64,000 bases of DNA from Clostridium sp. Lineage in GTDB: Bacteria > Bacillota > Clostridia > Lachnospirales > Lachnospiraceae. Positions 6,216 through 17,300 of this stretch are shown here, piece by piece (within the stretch, counting starts at the first letter, position 1; each line of letters begins with the position of its first letter). The stretch spans positions 1 to 64,000 of the forward strand of contig JAISOV010000024.1 in NCBI GenBank assembly GCA_031275405.1, written 5' to 3'. The notes under the pieces are model-generated. The model searched no databases, was not told where the DNA came from, and worked only from the letters and a program-made list of their open reading frames with translations. The position numbers and the translations under genes are program-made.

Positions 6216-9201
6216 TCAGATACATCGGCACTCCAAATGTGTCCATAAGATACGATGACGCGCTGCATAATACTTGGTGCATCTGTGTTGTCAGTTTACT
6301 TTCGTCCACGCCCGGTTGCACTATATAAACAGCATACTCAGCCGAGTAGACTTTCAGCTTGTTCTTCAATGTGAAAAGTAATTTGTTGTCTCCGACCTCA
6401 AACCTTGATGGATTACCTTTGCCTGTCCTGTCGCTCTCTCGTTTACGAAGGCGGTCGATAAGATGCCTCGCGTCGGCAGCCCATCTGTTGCTCTTTTCTG
6501 CTTGACCACAAACTGCATAGAGGTCATCGACCCTCGCGCCCGGTTTGTCTGCGCCTGAAAACTTGCAATGATATAGTTCAAATAAAAGTCGATTGTTTGT
6601 AGCATCTTCTTGAATCGCTATTACATCGGACACTTCGCCGGAGCCGTCATCGTCAAAGATGAGAGAGTATTTACCGGATGATTTCAACTCTGAAATGAGC
6701 CGATACTGAATGCTATCTGCTTCTTTTCTTTTGCCTTGCGATTCTTTGCGAATATCAACGCCAGTCCAATCCCATGCCGTGATACAATCGCTTGGGAATG
6801 TGGCCGGGGTTGCGGTTTTGAGCTTAACAAGCAGATTCCCTTCAAGCGACGAACCATCCACAAACCATATTCGCGGAGGGTTCTCTTGGAAAAACTCTTG
6901 GAGAGTTACTTCACGACTACGACCAACTTGAATCTTGATGCTATCGCCCGTCTTATGTTTGATGGAATAGCCTGAGGTATCAATTTGAAGAACGAGCTCC
7001 TCCTTGAAATCGTCATTGCCGACATAGAACGAAATATCTGATGTGTCATCAAATACGCTCAAACCAATATCGAGAAGAAACAAGCGAGAATCATGCAAGC
7101 TCGTCCTGACCCTTATTGAGCCTCGAAGCTCTTCTTCAATCTCAATGGGAAAATCAATTCGATACGGCACTATTGCCGGACGCGAATCTATTTCCTCTGG
7201 AACGAGCGCACCACTTAGTACCGATGTGGTATTTATGGATGTATCCAATACCTTGTCAGCCTGTTTGTTGCACCATTCCATCCAGTAATTGATAGTCTCA
7301 ACCCACTTCGCCCATATAGTCCCTTTGTACGAGCAGCCAATACTCATACTGCTGCCGCTTTCATAGCCTACCCCAAAGAGATTCGATTTTGTAGCCGCAC
7401 TTGTTGTTGATTGAGTGATACCCTCCGCAACATCGACCCCCGCAAACATCCTGTAACGAATGTGATGGTTTGATATTGCCGTCTTCAAGCCAACAGTCGA
7501 TAGCATCAAACGATTGATGCCCGATAGACAACGGAAAACATCTTCGCCGACGATACGCTTGCTTGAATTAAAGACCGCCTCAGCAAAGCGATTTGCAATT
7601 CCTTTATCGGTCGTGTTGACGAAGAAAACGCCTTTTCTGGTATTCCAGTAAAGTATGTGCAGGTTCCAGTCCTTATCTGTTATATCCCGGTTGACAGTCC
7701 AATCTACGCTGCTTGTGCGAAGCTCGGTGATTATTAAGACCTTGGCTTTCTCGTTGACAATATGATGGCAGTTCTCTTCTTTGAAAACTTTTGTCCATTC
7801 TTTCCAGTGCCATTTTGTTTCGGTTGTCGAGTACATGAACATACTGACCTTTGGTCTGAGCTGATTCAGGGGAATAACTTCGGTTCCCGTGAAGTCCTTG
7901 GCGAGCTTTTGCAACTCCACCTCTCGACCAATCTTCTCATCTGATGTGTCTTTGAGAATCTTGTTCCAGTCTGAATCCTGAGAGTACAGGTCTTCAAGTG
8001 TCTCACTTATGTCGTCATCAACAATGTTTGCGACAATGGACGCTTCGCCAAGATTCGTTTGGGTTCGAGCGAAACGTCCGATGAACTGAATTGTGATGGG
8101 TATCGACTTATACTTATCGTGAATGGCGCAGATTTTCAACTGCGGAATATCAATACCCTCGCTGAACATATCGACGCATACCACTATCTTTGAATGCCCA
8201 GTTCTGACCTTTCCCAAGGCTTTCTTATTATGCGCTGCGGAATTACGGCTGACTATCAGAACGGGATTATGTTCAGAGTATTTGGGCTGATAGACTTTAT
8301 CGTACAGTTCCGTTGCTCTTTCTTGTGTGGCAGCGCGGACGAGTAGAAGATGTGGATAGCCAGCGTCAATGTCGGCTTCAAGCAACTCAATAGCCTTGGC
8401 CGCAACAGTGGCATCCATCTTGTCGTCATCGAACTCAAGCACCGGGTAGAAATTGATTGGCTTGAAATAGCCGCGTTCCTGTGCAAGTGCGAGAGGGAAA
8501 TTGTAGATAATGTCGCCGTCCACCTTTTTGCCGTCATTACGAAACGGCGTTGCCGTGAATTGCAGACATTTCATCCCATCAAACTTCTTCTTGATGCTCT
8601 TCCAAGTGTTGGATGCGACATGATGCGCTTCGTCAATTATCAAGGTGTCACACTTCGCCGCCAACATACTAGGATAACTGTCGTCGAAGCGATGATTGCT
8701 CAACAAAGACATCGTTGTAATAATGACATTGCTCTTGTCTATCAATTCTTCCAGTTCGATCTTGTCCTTTGGAGAAGTCAGCAATGTCGCTACAACTGGA
8801 TTCTTGAATGAATCCGTTATTGCCCCTATTTCACGGAGCTTTTCCAGAGTGCAAAACCTATTGACTGTTTGCTTGCGGAGAAGGTTGCTCGGTACGATGA
8901 TGAGCGATTTGTTGCACTTTCCAGAGACAACAGTCGCTATCATAACTTCCGTCTTGCCCGTCCCCGTTGGCATGACGATGGTTGCCGGAGTTTCCAATAC
9001 AGTCCAATGAGCCTTGATTGCGAACAATGCTCCTAATTGTGCTGAACGGAATCCGGGTTCTGTTTCGATGTTGCTCTCAGGATAATTGAATTGGTTTTCG
9101 TTCCACGACAAGAGGGCATCATCAACACTCGCCCATGCTGTTCCAGAAGGCGAATGCGAGAGAGTGTTTTTGCTCCCGATTTTGATTTTCTCAATAGCCA
9201 T
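6205..9201 (-). CDS. DEAH-box (ResIII-type) helicase with nuclease-like C-terminus, last gene of defence operon
   Basis: About 998 residues. Counting from the MM at the start, the SF2 motifs are PTGTGKT (79-85), DEAHH (191-195), TATPFR (218-222), VDMFSEGIDIPQLK (344-357) and QFIGRFAR (373-380). The middle region is not recognised. Near the C-terminus, DDDGSGEVSDVIAI (851-864) followed by ELYHCKFS (876-883) has the Asp/Glu...x-Lys spacing of a PD-(D/E)xK nuclease core, so this could be a helicase-nuclease. The ATG at 9201 follows GAGGGGG by 8 nt and lies 18 nt behind the UvrD gene; the frame also offers a TTG one codon earlier. Predicted role: DNA unwinding and possibly cleavage of invading DNA. 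Confidence 0.85.
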   Translation of the reverse strand: MAIEKIKIGSKNTLSHSPSGTAWASVDDALLSWNENQFNYPESNIETEPGFRSAQLGALFAIKAHWTVLETPATIVMPTGTGKTEVMIATVVSGKCNKSLIIVPSNLLRKQTVNRFCTLEKLREIGAITDSFKNPVVATLLTSPKDKIELEELIDKSNVIITTMSLLSNHRFDDSYPSMLAAKCDTLIIDEAHHVASNTWKSIKKKFDGMKCLQFTATPFRNDGKKVDGDIIYNFPLALAQERGYFKPINFYPVLEFDDDKMDATVAAKAIELLEADIDAGYPHLLLVRAATQERATELYDKVYQPKYSEHNPVLIVSRNSAAHNKKALGKVRTGHSKIVVCVDMFSEGIDIPQLKICAIHDKYKSIPITIQFIGRFARTQTNLGEASIVANIVDDDISETLEDLYSQDSDWNKILKDTSDEKIGREVELQKLAKDFTGTEVIPLNQLRPKVSMFMYSTTETKWHWKEWTKVFKEENCHHIVNEKAKVLIITELRTSSVDWTVNRDITDKDWNLHILYWNTRKGVFFVNTTDKGIANRFAEAVFNSSKRIVGEDVFRCLSGINRLMLSTVGLKTAISNHHIRYRMFAGVDVAEGITQSTTSAATKSNLFGVGYESGSSMSIGCSYKGTIWAKWVETINYWMEWCNKQADKVLDTSINTTSVLSGALVPEEIDSRPAIVPYRIDFPIEIEEELRGSIRVRTSLHDSRLFLLDIGLSVFDDTSDISFYVGNDDFKEELVLQIDTSGYSIKHKTGDSIKIQVGRSREVTLQEFFQENPPRIWFVDGSSLEGNLLVKLKTATPATFPSDCITAWDWTGVDIRKESQGKRKEADSIQYRLISELKSSGKYSLIFDDDGSGEVSDVIAIQEDATNNRLLFELYHCKFSGADKPGARVDDLYAVCGQAEKSNRWAADARHLIDRLRKRESDRTGKGNPSRFEVGDNKLLFTLKNKLKVYSAEYAVYIVQPGVDESKLTTQMHQVLCSASSYLMDTFGVPMYLICS

Positions 9202-9219
9202 CAATTATCCCCCTCGCCG

Positions 9220-11319
9220 TCACTTCGGCAAAAACTCCGACGGTGTTCCATAGCTTGTGATGTATGCTGCTTTCTGCGCTCTGGTGAGGGCGACATAGAG
9301 CAAGCACTTCTCAGATATCAAGCTCGACAGTCTTGACACCTCATCCGTGTCGTCAATCGCTGTGGCGAACGGAATCACGCGATTGTTGGCGGCGGCGATG
9401 AACATATACTGAAATTCAAGCCCTTTGACGCGGTGCATCGTGGCGATGCGAACGCCCTCAAAGTTGCGGTCGTCCAGCTTGGTTCTCTTTATCTCATAAG
9501 CCAGCATTCCAGCATCACGGAATGCCTTGACGTAATCGTCAAGCAGACTGTGGGTGCGGGCGACCAAGCAGATGTCCTTCTGGTCAATGCCTTCTTCGGT
9601 GAGCCGTTTGACCTCATCCACAATGAAGGCGTATTCCTCGGCGGCGGACTTGAAGTTCTGAATATCAGGATAGGCACCGTGGGTCAATGATTGGCAGCGT
9701 TCCTCGCCTTCGTACTCGTCATCCAGATTGTCAAAGTTGATGTCTTTCAGGAAGGCGAAAGCGTACTTCCTGATTTCCTCTGTGGTGCGGTAGTTGATGC
9801 GTAGACGGCTGCTCCTGCCGCGCACGTTGATGCCGCACTTGGAGAGAACAGCCCTCTTCTTGTAGATACGCTGATGTGCGTCTCCAACGATGAAGATGTC
9901 GTTGGGATGCTCGGCTCCGGCGATGGCGCGGAGAAGACGGTAGGCATTGGAGCTGAAATCCTGCCCTTCGTCCACGATGATAGCCGCGTATGGTGCCTCT
10001 TGTAGATTCTTTTCAAGAATCAGGCGGCATTCATACATGGCAGTATCCACGTCGCGTATCTGCTTCTCTTTCATAAGTGCGATGTATTCTCCAAACACAT
10101 TCCAGACCTGCATTCGTTTTTTGCGGTCAAGGCGGGTTCCCCGGCCAATGCGCGATGCCTTCAAGTATTGTTCCTGCGTGAAGCTCTCTTGCGCAGCCAC
10201 AACCTTCGACCACTCATCAGCATAGAAGTCCTTGCTGAATCCGATGTCTTCGCCGGATTGCGATATAGCTTCTTCCCAAACAGCATACGCCTTGTCGTCG
10301 TAAACAATCGTGTAGGTGTATCCATGTTGACGCAGGAATTGACCGACCCAAGCGTCCAGATGAATGACCTCAATGCGGCGCAGTTCTTCCACGCTGCATA
10401 TCTTTCGCAGGTTGTCCTTGATGTCACCCGCCAAGTTCGCGGTGAAGGTCGTGAAGAGTATTCGCTGCTTGCCGGACAGTTTGGAGGCAAGATATTTTGC
10501 TCTGTGCATTGCCACAACGGTCTTTCCCGTCCCGGCACCGCCCAATACGTGGTAAGAGCCGGAAAAGTCCTTCTCAACAAGCTGACGCTGTGCAGGATGC
10601 AGGAATATACGCCATTTCTCCAATGGCTCGGCCATCATGCGGCGCAGCTCATCTTCGCCTTCGAGAACCACGAAAGAAGTCTTGCTTCCGTCGCTTTGCA
10701 GAGCTTTGGCGAGGTCGTCCGCCCCCGCTTCCGGCACCGTTTCCTTGTGGAAAAGCTCTTTGACTTCATCCAAAGGAAATCCGTTGGCAAGGTACTCCAA
10801 CACTTCGTAAGCATCCGTCGGAAGGCTGTGCTTAGCTTGATAGAATTCACTCGTATTCTTAAAGCTCTTCACGAATGGCACAAGCTCTTCCGGCACACCG
10901 AGTTCGATAAGGCTGTCGTTAGAGGCCATCGAGAACAGATTCGGCTCACCGCCACTCTCTACGGCGGTGTCGGTAATCACATCGAAGATTTGGATATTGC
11001 CTGTGAGCTTGTTGACCACACACTTCTTCCGTGCTGCCCAATCGTAGGCCTCATCGTGATGGTCAACCCAAAGGAGCAGGTATACGCCAGTCTCTTCCTG
11101 ACGAGCTACGATGCCGCGATAAGTGCCATCAAGCCTGACGGAACAGATTTTGTCATCCATCGCAGAATTGATTTTCTCGTAGTTGATACCCGGCGCAATC
11201 GGATTGTTCCGAAACTTGTTGATGAAGTCAGTAACCTTGCCCTGTATCTTTCTTGGCAGCGCGGCAAACGCCGTTAAAAAATCGGATGATATTGCAACAG
11301 TCACGGTGTTTTGCTCCAT
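9220..11319 (-). CDS. UvrD/Rep-like SF1 helicase with RelE/ParE-like N-terminal domain
   Basis: A 699-residue protein. Residues 1-115 resemble the RelE/ParE fold (KIQGKVTDFINKFRNNP, then ICSVRLDGTYRGIVARQ and VYLLLWVDHHDEAYDWA). The helicase follows: GGAGTGKT (260-267), IIVDEGQDF, INYRTTEEIRKYA, IATMHRVKGLEF and LYVALTRAQKAAY. UvrD-like helicases unwind DNA with 3'-5' polarity; what the RelE-like part does in such fusions is not established. The gene starts immediately after the stop of the giant helicase (TAAATG), with its ribosome binding site GGAGGT inside that gene's last codons. It is not part of canonical DISARM, so it is a distinctive component here. Confidence 0.88.
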   Translation of the reverse strand: MEQNTVTVAISSDFLTAFAALPRKIQGKVTDFINKFRNNPIAPGINYEKINSAMDDKICSVRLDGTYRGIVARQEETGVYLLLWVDHHDEAYDWAARKKCVVNKLTGNIQIFDVITDTAVESGGEPNLFSMASNDSLIELGVPEELVPFVKSFKNTSEFYQAKHSLPTDAYEVLEYLANGFPLDEVKELFHKETVPEAGADDLAKALQSDGSKTSFVVLEGEDELRRMMAEPLEKWRIFLHPAQRQLVEKDFSGSYHVLGGAGTGKTVVAMHRAKYLASKLSGKQRILFTTFTANLAGDIKDNLRKICSVEELRRIEVIHLDAWVGQFLRQHGYTYTIVYDDKAYAVWEEAISQSGEDIGFSKDFYADEWSKVVAAQESFTQEQYLKASRIGRGTRLDRKKRMQVWNVFGEYIALMKEKQIRDVDTAMYECRLILEKNLQEAPYAAIIVDEGQDFSSNAYRLLRAIAGAEHPNDIFIVGDAHQRIYKKRAVLSKCGINVRGRSSRLRINYRTTEEIRKYAFAFLKDINFDNLDDEYEGEERCQSLTHGAYPDIQNFKSAAEEYAFIVDEVKRLTEEGIDQKDICLVARTHSLLDDYVKAFRDAGMLAYEIKRTKLDDRNFEGVRIATMHRVKGLEFQYMFIAAANNRVIPFATAIDDTDEVSRLSSLISEKCLLYVALTRAQKAAYITSYGTPSEFLPK

Positions 11320-14300
11320 TTATTCGACCTCCTTAAACCAGTCGGTTTGAATCTCATCATCGGCGGCGAGGACTTTCCAACCCGCCGCAATAAACGCTTC
11401 CTTGCTCTCTTCCTGTTCTTCAAGCAAGAAGGCGACTTTGTACTGTTCCCAAGCCATTTCCGCTTCTCCCACAACGGCTCCGTTCTCGTCTTCGAGTTCG
11501 TAGCCGATGGTGTCGGGGGCAGCAACCGCAAGCTCCGCGCACTTGGTGGCAAAAGCCTTCGCCGTATCGCCCATTAGTTGCACAAGGGTTTCTGTCGGCC
11601 ATGTAGCCTCGCCCTCGCCGGGCGTGGCCTCTGCCGCTGCTGGAACCATCAAAGGAACCCGGTTGTAAACATCATTCTTCATCCCATTCGCAGAAACAGC
11701 GGCAAAGCTCTTCAAGAATTGCAACACATTGTAGAACTGCCAGAAGCCGTTCCACTCAGGCTCATATTTCTCTGTGCGGTTTGCCTCGCTATCATCGAGA
11801 ACAGCATAAACCGCTATGTCAGCTTTGAATTTGTTTTGCTGCATATCGTCGGCTACAACGCCGCTGTATACCGTCATGTGGGAATTTGCCGAACGTGGCC
11901 TCCAATTCCCAAAGACAGTCTTTCCAAGCTCATATTCAGGACTGTCCAGCCCAAGCATCTCGGTGATGTTGCCGACATTCAATTTCCAATCAGCAAAGAT
12001 AACACCGTTTGCCATGTCACGAGGCGAGAGCAGAGAGAAAGCATATGCTCCGGCGTGGGCGGCAAACAACTTCTCAGCCTCAGGGTTTTCAAGATACTGT
12101 GCCAACAGCTCCATCGGCGGCATTCTATCAGGTTTGAGTGATTCAGCATTGGCTTCCTGAACCGCTCGGTTGTACATGGTGTTATAGCTCGGCATCCTGC
12201 TTGCATTCAGCACGTCAGTCGCATAGTCGCCCTGCGCCTTGAAGACGCTCTGTACGTCCTTCCACGAGAGAGACCAGATACGGAAATTACCGCTGCGACG
12301 GATGGCTTCACGCTTCAATGTGTCGTCGGCCACCTTCTCTTTGTGATAAAGGAAACCATCTGTATAGATGACGACTGGCTTCTGATTGCCTTCTGTCTTC
12401 GTCGGCCATAACACAAAGTCTGCGCGGGTTTCGACCGCAACGCCGCTTGCGGCATCGAGCTTCACCTGCGGTTCAATTTCCCAAATGGCCTCTCCGATTT
12501 TGAGCAGGTAACCTTCCTTGTTGTGAACCAGTTCCTTGTTGATGGTCAGCGTCCGCGAGTGGTTGCCCATTTGTGAAAGAGCTTCTATGAAGCGACGTTC
12601 CAGTTCACTCTCAAACAGACCGTTGACCGGGACGGCTCCGAGCTTCTCTATCTCTTCAAGGTTCTCCTTGCCGCTCAATATCTGCTTCAACAAACGGATA
12701 GCGGTCGCTCTCGAAATCTGTCCGATGTTCTGGCTCTGGCGGTAGGCATATAGGCAGTGATAACAGCCGTCTTTCTGTGGGTCGTCTTTGCACTCGCATT
12801 TTTCGAGAACGGCAAGAGCCTTTTCAAATATCTCAATCAGGGAGTGTTGTTTGAGCATCAACTGTTTGAGATACCCGGTGCCACCGGGAACGGAATCGTA
12901 AATCACGAGGTACTGCTTGCGGTAGTCGGCATCCGGCACGGGGACTTCGCTTATCGTAGCCCGTAGGTGGTCTGCATTTCCGAAGTATTCCTTCATGCCG
13001 AGCATGAACGCAGCGATGAAGGATTCCACGCGCACGTTGGTTGAATCCATCGTGGTTGCCGGAACCAGTATCCGAAGGGCTTCCGTGGCGAACTCGCGGT
13101 AGAGAAAGAGATATTCTTCGTATGGGTCTGCCATACCGCTTGCAAGATTCTTTGCCTTGCAGGTGAAAGTATGCTCCGGCCTTCCGTTCTCTGGCTGTAT
13201 CTTGCCGCAATATTTACAAATCTTGAAGCCCTTGCGAACGTCTTCTTGCCCGGCGACGGTGAGCTGCTCTCCGGCGATGTCGCTCTCACCAAAGTTGATT
13301 TCCCGTAGCGTCGCTTTCTTGACGAACTCATAGCCAAAGGCAAACTCTTCATTGTCCATGCGATATGCCTTGGTTATGTCTCCGTCCTCATTCACATCGA
13401 CTAAGAGCTGTTTGCAGTAGAACGTTGTCTGGCGGTCGTCGCTCTCGTCTCCGATGAGGCTCTTGGTGTAATCCATATTGGAGTAGACCATTTGCACTTT
13501 GAGCATCGAGCGAACTTGTCCCGAATCCGCCCATGCAGGGCTGCCGCATTCCGGGCAAGCTGCGACGTTTCGCCCGGCTTCTTCCAACTGCGCGTGGGAG
13601 CAGTTGGGGCAGAGCCGCCACTTGGCAACCTGCGCCGAGGTAAGGTCTACCTGATTGATATTCAGCTTCCTGCCGTCCACATAGAAGTTGTTGGACGGCG
13701 CGAACTCACTGATGGCAGCTGAGGCCGAACGGCTATACTCATAGACCATCTTCTCATACTTCTTCGGCTGCGGCTCTGCGCCTTCGGCAGCGTCTTCTTT
13801 ACGATACAAGACGGCTTTGAGGATGATGCCGGATTCCGGGAAGGCATAGTTTGGAAGTAGTCCTTCGTCGGATAAGAAGTTGAAAACGTCTTTTCCGTTG
13901 ATGCTACGCACGACATTTGCCAAAGCCCTGCGCTCTGCGTCAAGTTCTTTGATTTCGGCTTCATAAGCCGGGTCTTTCGGCTTTGCCTCCAAGTCCTTAA
14001 TGAGCGTTCTGAGCTGTTTGATGCTTTCTGTGAGCGCGTCCTTTTGCTTCTTCAAGGATTCAAACGCTTCTAAGACCCTCATGTGCATCGGGCTATCCGT
14101 CACACCTGCACCTTTGGCGTACTTCTCTAAATCGGCCTTCTCGCTCTCTTCAAGCTCTGGGAACATCTGAATGAACGTGCGAAGCAGCCCGGAGATATTC
14201 CCTTGCACGAAGGTCAGGAAGTTGAACGGATACTTGGCCGGGTCTCTGGTGGTCAGATTGTTGGTGCAGGCACCAACCGCCTTTGGGATGGCTCCTTCCG

Positions 14301-17300
14301 GCACACCTTTCTTAATCCAACTGTCCATGCTGTACGCAAGGAACTGCCGCTCTAATACAGCAGATGCCTTCAAGAAGATTTTCGGCGGTTCCACGTTGCC
14401 CGCCATCATTTCCATCGGCTCAGCATAGAAGTAGAGGTCGTGCGGTCTTGCATTGGCGACAGCGATGTTCAAGGCGTTGCCGTCTTTACGTCCGGCGCGG
14501 CCTGTTCTTTGCAGGTATTGGGCTTGCCCCGGCGGTACGCTGCACAGAATGACAGAAGACAGGTCGCCGATGTCGATACCCATTTCCAAAGTAGGAGTAC
14601 AAGAGAGGACATTTGTATCCCACGGCTTTTGGTCTGCGCCACCACGTTTGAAGACGCGTTCCAATTCTTCACGGTCGTCGCGTTCCAATAGCCCGGTATG
14701 CTCCTTTGCCGAGACGCGCACGATGGCGCCGCTGCTGTACAGCTTGCCGAAGTACCCCAAGGCCGCATCATCTTGAACGTGCAAGGCTCTGGTGCAGTTT
14801 GTTCTAAGACACGGCGCACCATCCCAAAGCGTTTCGTTCTCAGCACTCACCGAGACGGCATGACCGCACTCTTCGCAGACATATTGCTTCACGTCGGCGT
14901 TGATGGTTACTTTGTCTTTTGACAGCCCCCATACTTTATACTCCGCAGGAGAAGGCATAGCGACGATGAAGCCTTGTTTGACTAACTCTTCGAGCGTTAT
15001 CTTTGCGATGCCCTCGTACTTAATGCTCTCGTACATCGGCTCGTTGAAACACTTCCATATCCAGTCGCAGTACGCGCCATTGGCTTTGAGCGTGTCGAAA
15101 GCTTTGATTCTCCTGCCGTTCGGGTCGTTAAGCTGATAAAGGAACCTCGGTGTATTGCGTCCGAACTGGACACCGGGCAACCACTTCTCTTTGTCGTTGG
15201 AGAGCAGATATGGCTTGCCTTCGTTGTTGGTGTACTGGTTGAAGATGAAGTCGTCAAAGGCACCCTTGGATGACATCAAGTTTAGGAAGCCGATAACGAT
15301 TTTGCCGAACAGGTCGGCGTTGAACTGACCCTGCGCATCGCCGATTTCATTGACGGCGCGTTCCAGAACGCGCTCTATAACTTCTTCCACGTCTTTTTGT
15401 GGGAAGGAGATTACCGAGCAACCGGACTTTTCAAGCGTCCGTCCGATACGGCTCAGGAAGCCGTATTCGAGCATGATTTCATAGCGAAGACGGTATTCTA
15501 TGTTGTTCATCAGGTTCTTTTCGTCCTGACCGTGGCCGAATGAACCTTCACGCTTCATATTCTCGTATGCTCGCATCCACGCCATGTTCGGCGCGATGAA
15601 TCGGCTTACGAATTCTTCATCGGTGAGTTTTTCGTGCCAGTAGGAAACGAAACGGTCTTGAAACTCACGAAGGCTCATTCCGTCGCCCTCGTCTATGACA
15701 AATTGCTGAATCGTGCTGCGAAGGCTTGGCTTGTACGTCCGCGAGTCGAAGAACCCTGCGCGGTGAGCTGCGTCCTGCACGTTGTCCGAGAAGGCAAGCG
15801 TCTTCTTGTCGTCGTTAAACTTCGACGAGAAGAGCTGTGAGATGCTTGTACTGATGGCAGTCGCACTCCGCAGACCGATGATGGAAAGTCCGGTGAGGCT
15901 CCCGCAATGGGGACAGCGGAAGCCACGGTTGCGCTTTCCTGCGTCTTCCTGCCGAAGCGGGATAATCACAGGAATCTGCTCTGTACCGCATGACGAGCAG
16001 GAGTGCTTCTTGCCCTCGGCCACATCGAGCTGCATACAGTTGGGACAAAGGAAAGCTTCTGCCGTGTTCCACGGCTTTTCTTCATGGTCGTTGGGGTACA
16101 TCATCACGACTTTTTTGTCGTTCTTGAAGTAGAGGTTGTAGAAGGCTCCGAGGTCGGTTATCTGGACGCTGCCGCGCTCATTGGCTGCCGAGACCCATCC
16201 TGTCTCACCGCAATCACGGCAATTCACGACGGGCAGATAGGTTGCCGCCTGTTGTTCATTCAAGTCAGTGGCAAGGGCATAGGTAACAGTCGAGCCAGTC
16301 ACTTTGGCAAGCAAGCGGCGCAGTTCCCGGAACCAGAGTTGCACTTGCACAGAGAGGAATGGGCGAAGACTATCTGCCGCACCTGTCCTCGCATGGGATA
16401 TGAGCGCGTAGAGTGCATCTATGGCGATTTTTGCGCCTTGTACGCGCAGTTCCGGGTGGTTGCCTCCCATGTCTTCGCAGACTTGCTCGTCTTGTACAAA
16501 GCTCCCGGCGATATAGGTCAATAGCTCTTGGGTGAAGGCGTGTTCCATCAAATGAGAGCCGAGCGCAAGACGCGCATCCTCGCTCATGATGTCGGTGTAG
16601 ATGAAACTCTCGTCAAACCACGCTTTCGTTGCCGCTTCGAGGAACGGCCTCTGGTCATCCATTTCTACCGCGCGGTTCAGCAATTCAACCGCTGCTTTGT
16701 CTGGCACGGTGAAGTCCGTGGGTGTTTTCCCTTCAAAGAATTCAGAGGCAGTAAGTCTGTCTTCGGTCACAACAGCATCGTTCTCAAATGGTTCGCCAAA
16801 TACTTCTGCGGCATATCCGAGGATACCTGCCGCACTTTCTTTGTTGCCCATCGTGGCCGAGGTGCCAATGCAGCACAGATGGCCAACAGGGGTAAATAGT
16901 CTGGACTTCAAGCGGCGCAGCAGACAGGCGAGGTCGGTTCCCTGCGCTCCGTCAAAGGTGTGCAGCTCATCCACCGCTATGTATTTGAGCGTGTCGGGGT
17001 TCTTGTTGTCATTCCACAGCAGCGCGTCTTTGGAACGCACAAGCAGGTAGTCGAGCATCTTGTAGTTGGTCAGGAGAATGTCCGGCGGCGAAGACAGCAT
17101 CGTCTCGTGGTCGGTGATGATACGGTCGTCCGTCATCGCTCTGTTTGGGACGCTTTCATGGCCGCCAACATACATCCCGGCGGTCACATTGCCGCGCAGT
17201 TCCGGGCTTGTGTAGATAAGCTCGGCAATACGCTTCGCTTGGTCTGTGGCGAGTGCGTTCATCGGGTAGATGATGAGAGCTTTGATACCTTTCTCTCCGC

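Noticed and set aside
10168-11277. 369-codon plus-strand frame opposite the UvrD gene
   Set aside because: Mirror of a well-supported helicase gene; no ribosome binding site or motif.
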